A stretch of 64,000 bases of DNA from Gymnopilus junonius (lineage: Eukaryota; Basidiomycota; Agaricomycetes; Agaricales; Galerinaceae): contig JADNYJ010000003.1 of assembly GCA_015501075.1 (NCBI GenBank), positions 372,001-436,000 of the forward strand, given 5' to 3'. The position numbers and the translations under genes were made by a program. Of this stretch, positions 60,391 to 64,000 are shown one piece after another (position 1 is the first letter of the stretch; every line of letters begins with the position of its first letter). The notes under the pieces were generated by a model that made no database searches, was not told where the DNA came from, and saw only the letters and a program-made list of their open reading frames with translations.

Positions 60391-62584
60391 TTAATTTAAA
60401 TGAATCTGCGAAATAAAATATCTGAGGCTCACCTGGTCTTCGCCGCAGGAGACAATCTGGAAGGATGGAAATAAGGGAATTTATTAGATCAGTCAGGAAG
60501 AGGAGAATAATTTTCGGCCCACCTTATTCTGGTCAAAACCAATGCAAAATATACGTCCTGTATGTCCTCCAGTAAGGTCTGCTACAAGAGCCCCCGTCTT
60601 CCTATCCCATATCTGCACAAAAAGAACATCGAAAAAGTCGGCTTCGTTTCTTATCGCCAGAAATACGACCGACCTTGATACTTAAATCATAGCTCCCGCT
60701 CAACACAAAGTCATCTCCCAGAGCCACAGTGCGAACCAAATCATTATGTAAACATCTCACATGATTAGCGGGTCTTTGAGTAGCCGCTGGCTCGATGCTG
60801 CTGCTTCCACAAGACTGGCATATCAGCCCAGCACTGGCACCCGTGCCACTTCCCGGTAAAAGTGGGAATGGAAGCGGTGCGCTGTTGGTGGGCAAGACGC
60901 CGTCATATTCAGGCGAAGTCGACCATCCTTGTAATGTTGTGATGTCGAAAAGTCGGATGTGCTTGTCAGAAGACCCAGAGAGTACGACAGGCGGACAAAA
61001 GTCGATCGAGGCAATACTGGAAGGCTCATGAATTAACTGTGAGATCCTTGAATGAAACAGCAAGAATGCGCACCCTCTTATATGATGATTGTCGAATGTT
61101 CGTAATAATTTACCTGTTTCTGCTTCCCATAGCCGCACCGAGCGATCACCAGAAGCGGAGACGATGAACGATTCTGATATAGAAACTGCATTGACGGCGG
61201 CTCTGTGGGCGCCTAGCACGAACTGAAACTCCAAATCAGGGAAAGAATACGTTCGGACTGTACGATCTGGTAATGACATGAATTACAGAATAGTCAAAAC
61301 AAAAAAAGAAAGATGATTACCTTTAGAACAAGACACCAGCCGCCGGTCATCAAATCGTACGCAGAGAACGCTATCTTCATGGTCACAAAGAATCTTGACC
61401 AACTTGTTGCTCTCCAATTGCCACACAGCAACCTGCTTATCGCTGCCTGCACTGGCCAGGTAGCCATTGTGCACACATAAACTCAGCACAGAGCTACTGT
61501 GTACATTGTCAATGACCCGCTCGACCATCCCAGTGCTCAAATTCCACTCTCGAATCGATTTGTCTCGAGAGCCCGTGAAGAGGGCCTGTTTCCCGGTCTC
61601 AGGATATGTGTATAACTGCAAGCAATAGATAGTGTTCGTATGCGCGTTTGTCGGTGCTCCTCGGGTCTGTAATGCAGACAATCGGTAAGACGAGGATAAT
61701 ATCCGATTCCGGAGCTTCATGTGTGTCTGGTGTAGTAACTTGTAGTCGGGCTTAACGGTATATACTTCTTGCAAAGATTCGAGTATCGACGGCGCAGAGA
61801 CACGACGTGCACCGAGTCGATACGGATTCTGTTTCGGCAATTGTGAATTCCTCAAAAACGATGACGAACCAGTAGAGAAAGAGGAGATCGATGTAGACAC
61901 AAAGCCAGAGTCCAGCTCGGCCTGCATCAAGGTCAACTCTGCTTTTGCAGCTTCCACTGAATCGATAAAGTCCAAACCCTCCTCCTCTTCATCGGAATCT
62001 CCCATGCCCTCGTCGTCCGAGTCAACATTGCCCGGAAGCACGGTGCTGTCGAAATTGTGCGACCGCTGCGTATGCCTCCACGTCCATCCCCGAGTCTGGC
62101 ATAGTGTTTTCCAGAGAGACTGGTCATCTGCAAGGGCTTGCCACCGCTTGCATACGAGAGCACAAGTGAGCAGTGTCTGAAATGGGAGATACGAAAATAT
62201 CTGCAGTGCCACCTCTGTCGGAAGTGTCTATGTTAAAAGGCTTATCAGTGCCAGATATTTTTCTTGCAATGCGCGCAAAAACGACCTACTCCTACGACAT
62301 CGAACTGCAGCAGCGGCGCGATTCTGCGCTGTATAGTGGCCAACCTTGACCTAGGCAGCGACGCCAGCAGTTTGTACGCCAACTCTACAGCGATAAGAAT
62401 GAGTCTAGAACGAGGCCCGAGGATTGCATAAGTGACATTTACCTTCCGTGTCCTGCATCGACCTCACAATGCCTCCTTCCATGGTCTGTTGATGGAGCTG
62501 TGTGACAAGTTGGACAAAGGAGTCTTCGTCTATGAATCCTTCATCAGCAAGGGGTGTCACTGGTGCAGTGCTGTCATGCAGCAT
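60391..62584 (-). CDS. F-box/WD40 protein (SCF substrate receptor)
   Basis: Starts at ATG 62584 (MLHDSTAPVTPLADEG). An upstream in-frame TTG is not a start. An N-terminal helical segment (FVQLVTQLHQQTMEGGIVRS, LAYKLLASLPRSRLATIQRR) resembles the dimerisation region of such proteins. The F-box follows: LPTEVALQIFSYLPFQTLLT, CALVCKRWQALADDQSLWKT. An acidic stretch DSDDEGMGDSDEEEEGLDF precedes the WD40 blades: IYCLQLYTYPETGKQALFTG, SRDKSIREWNLSTGMVERVI, LASAGSDKQVAVWQLESNKL, LVSCSKDRTVRTYSF, VNAVSISESFIVSASGDRSV, VVLSGSSDKHIRLFDITTLQ, DDFVLSGSYDLSIKIWDRKT and GRIFCIGFDQNKIVSCGEDQ. It should bind SKP1 and read phosphodegrons. The end after GEDQ is unclear: reading on gives a stop at 60391. About 620 residues. 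Confidence 0.83.
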
Positions 62585-63513
62585 GGCTGTCAGGGAAAGT
62601 TCAGGGATGGGGTTGGGCAAAGATAGGAGTTGAGTTCAGGATCAAAGTGCAAGAGATATTTATCGCAAGACTCTCATCGCAAGGGATGATAGACCTAACT
62701 ACATCTATGATCCTCCCATCTCCAATCAACGTCGAAATGGCAACTCGTACACTGTCCGAGGCACGTGGATGGCAGCAACGAAGGAACATTGCGCTCAGAG
62801 TTCAGTTGCAACCACCCGCCAAATCTCCTCACTCGCTCCCATGATTGGGTGTCATATGCGTACCAGTGGCGGGGTACGGCGGACTATTGGCTGCTGATGT
62901 TCAGAATTCTGATTGGTGACTGAGAATTTGCAAGGTCATCTGAGGGACACAGGGTAGTCGTTGTTGTCCTGGACGACAATTTATTGTTCGAATCTTGGCA
63001 ACACACTTGTCACTTGTATTCTACATATGTACTCGCGGCCGCAGGTGGTCTTGCCTTAAAGCTCGAATACGACTGGCTATGCATCCTCTCACCTGCTTAA
63101 TTACTGTACGGACCATTCATTGATGAAAATGTAAGTACACCGCAGATGGACGGTGCTGAAATTGGCATGCACAATGCACATAGGCTGAATTGGGAGCCAG
63201 GATGCAATAATTACACTGTACAGCTGGACCGGAACAATGCGGAGTTTAAAAGTCTTGATTGATGACTGGTAGCCAATCACGGCTTGGCATCAGTTGCACT
63301 GATCCATAGCCCATCTTTGGGGACCATTCATCGATGCACACTCTCGCAGAGACGGTTCCAGAATGAAGATGCGTGGTATGGATTGTGTCTAATCATACAA
63401 ATGCCTAGAGTTACAGCTTGTATGTACATAAGAATAATAAGTATGTCATAAATTGATTCAGTAAGGTAAATGCCAGTAGTACGTGTCCAATGCTGTCAGT
63501 CTCAAAATCAGAA
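62585..63513. other. Intergenic region with a 16-bp direct repeat
   Basis: No gene seen in 929 bp. GGACCATTCATYGATG occurs at 63110-63125 and 63321-63336, differing by one base, 211 bp apart. A NotI-type GCGGCCGC sits near 63037. Regulatory meaning unknown; the repeat could be a binding site upstream or downstream of the flanking genes. Confidence 0.4.
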
Positions 63514-63996
63514 TCATGCTGAGGGCTTCCAATCCGTCAGTTCTGAAAGGGCGCGGATGACTTTCCTCCAGCATTCATCAATGACTTCCCAGAAAGCAGT
63601 ATCGACCACTCCAAAGGCCCGAGCGTTCGCCCAAAGACCATGAATGAAAAGCGCCTTCTTCACAACGCTTTGTACGTCGGAAGCCCAGTTGGGTGGAAAA
63701 AGCTCGTATCGGAGGTAATTTGCACTCTTGGTGTAGATGTACGTCGAGAGAATGATGAATGAATCTGGGGCAGGGAGAGCGAAGTGCACGACAGGAAGAG
63801 TCACAGTGTTTGTCTTGTTGCCCTCCCGCGTTGAAGCAGGTGAGAAAGGGAGCAATGGGAAGGAGTTGCAGTTCGCAGCGAAGACCATGCTGTGGATGGC
63901 ATACAGGGTAACTTGTTTCGGAGAAGAAGTATTGCGGGGCGGCCTTGAGGAGGAGAGGGCGAGGATATGTGTTGGGGCGACGCTTGGTTCGGCCAT
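63514..63996 (-). CDS. Clp1-like basidiomycete protein, possibly 5'-truncated by the window edge
   Basis: Open frame of 160 residues starting MAEPSVAPTHILALSSSRPP at the very end of the window. It contains KQVTLYAIHSMVFAANCNSF, TVTLPVVHFALPAPDSFIIL, STYIYTKSANYLRYELFPPN and FIHGLWANARAFGVVDTAFW. The order V-T-L-Y-x-I-H-x-x-V-x-A-x-x-C, then L-P-V-V-x-x-x-[LV]-P-x-P-x-x-F-x-x-L-x-x-Y-[IL]-Y-T, and the final GVVDTAFWEVIDECW resemble, from memory, the clampless1 (Clp1) family of mushrooms, which acts in clamp-cell formation. Those proteins are longer at the N-terminus, so the real start may lie beyond position 64000. The assignment is from pattern memory. Confidence 0.5.
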   Translation of the reverse strand: MAEPSVAPTHILALSSSRPPRNTSSPKQVTLYAIHSMVFAANCNSFPLLPFSPASTREGNKTNTVTLPVVHFALPAPDSFIILSTYIYTKSANYLRYELFPPNWASDVQSVVKKALFIHGLWANARAFGVVDTAFWEVIDECWRKVIRALSELTDWKPSA

Positions 63997-64000
63997 GGGA

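Noticed and set aside
62940..63010. Possible tRNA (GTTCGAATC T-arm-like string)
   Set aside because: No acceptor stem, D arm or anticodon arm can be paired around it.

Overview
This window comes from a mushroom-forming basidiomycete (Agaricomycetes-type nuclear DNA). The evidence is the dense mix of strands, short introns of about 45-90 bp with GT..AG ends in nearly every gene, very small exons, bidirectional promoters, and families typical of fungi: a GH5 glucanase-like enzyme, Kre9/Knh1-like and other secreted proteins, F-box/LRR families, and a basidiomycete-type Clp1-like protein. I see no tRNA, rRNA, CRISPR array or virus. All functional calls come from reading translated exons and motifs by eye, so splice sites are proposals.

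Layout. 1-5379 has no gene I can support, apart from a cluster of ACGCGT boxes at 4745-4810. 5380-6157 is a small Ser-rich protein, followed by a 1.4-kb pyrimidine-rich stretch. 9080-14096 holds mRNA guanylyltransferase (CEG1), SKP1, mitochondrial ribosomal protein bL27 and a DUF3074 protein. 14232-16488 is a glutamine-synthetase-like gene built partly of microexons of 9, 16, 17 and 11 nt. 16900-25059 holds a frame-broken F-box gene, dynactin p27, a Tim17-like membrane protein, a WD40 protein and two zinc-finger (MYND or MYND-like) genes. 25326-28989 is UTP21 (ribosome biogenesis). 29263-33083 holds a small membrane protein, a repeat-rich secreted protein and SRP receptor beta. 33084-35360 is poor in recognisable genes. 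35361-38166 holds SAR1 (COPII) and GPI14/PIG-M (GPI-anchor synthesis). 38384-42480 holds an F-box/LRR gene beside a decayed copy, a zinc-knuckle protein and an overlapping glutaredoxin-like gene. 42654-47084 is a CCCH finger + disordered region + ankyrin + ClpB-type AAA+ protein. 47300-55065 holds a transmembrane SH3 protein, PAM17 and a RAD5-like SNF2 ATPase. 55606-60025 holds a secreted Kre9/Knh1-like protein and a GH5 pair, one intact and one a pseudogene carrying a small inverted-repeat element. 60391-63996 holds an F-box/WD40 protein and a Clp1-like protein at the window edge.

Functional themes are ordinary housekeeping: mRNA capping, SCF ubiquitin ligases (SKP1 plus several F-box genes), ER targeting and export (SRPRB, SAR1, GPI14), mitochondrial import and translation (PAM17, bL27m), ribosome assembly (UTP21) and cell-wall/glucan genes. 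The most unusual items are the CCCH-ankyrin-AAA+ protein, the microexons that encode catalytic motifs of the glutamine-synthetase-like gene, and the overlapping glutaredoxin/zinc-knuckle pair. Several conserved genes show a single missing base, most often in a short T run. This looks more like assembly error than gene decay, so the reading frames of those genes should be treated with care.
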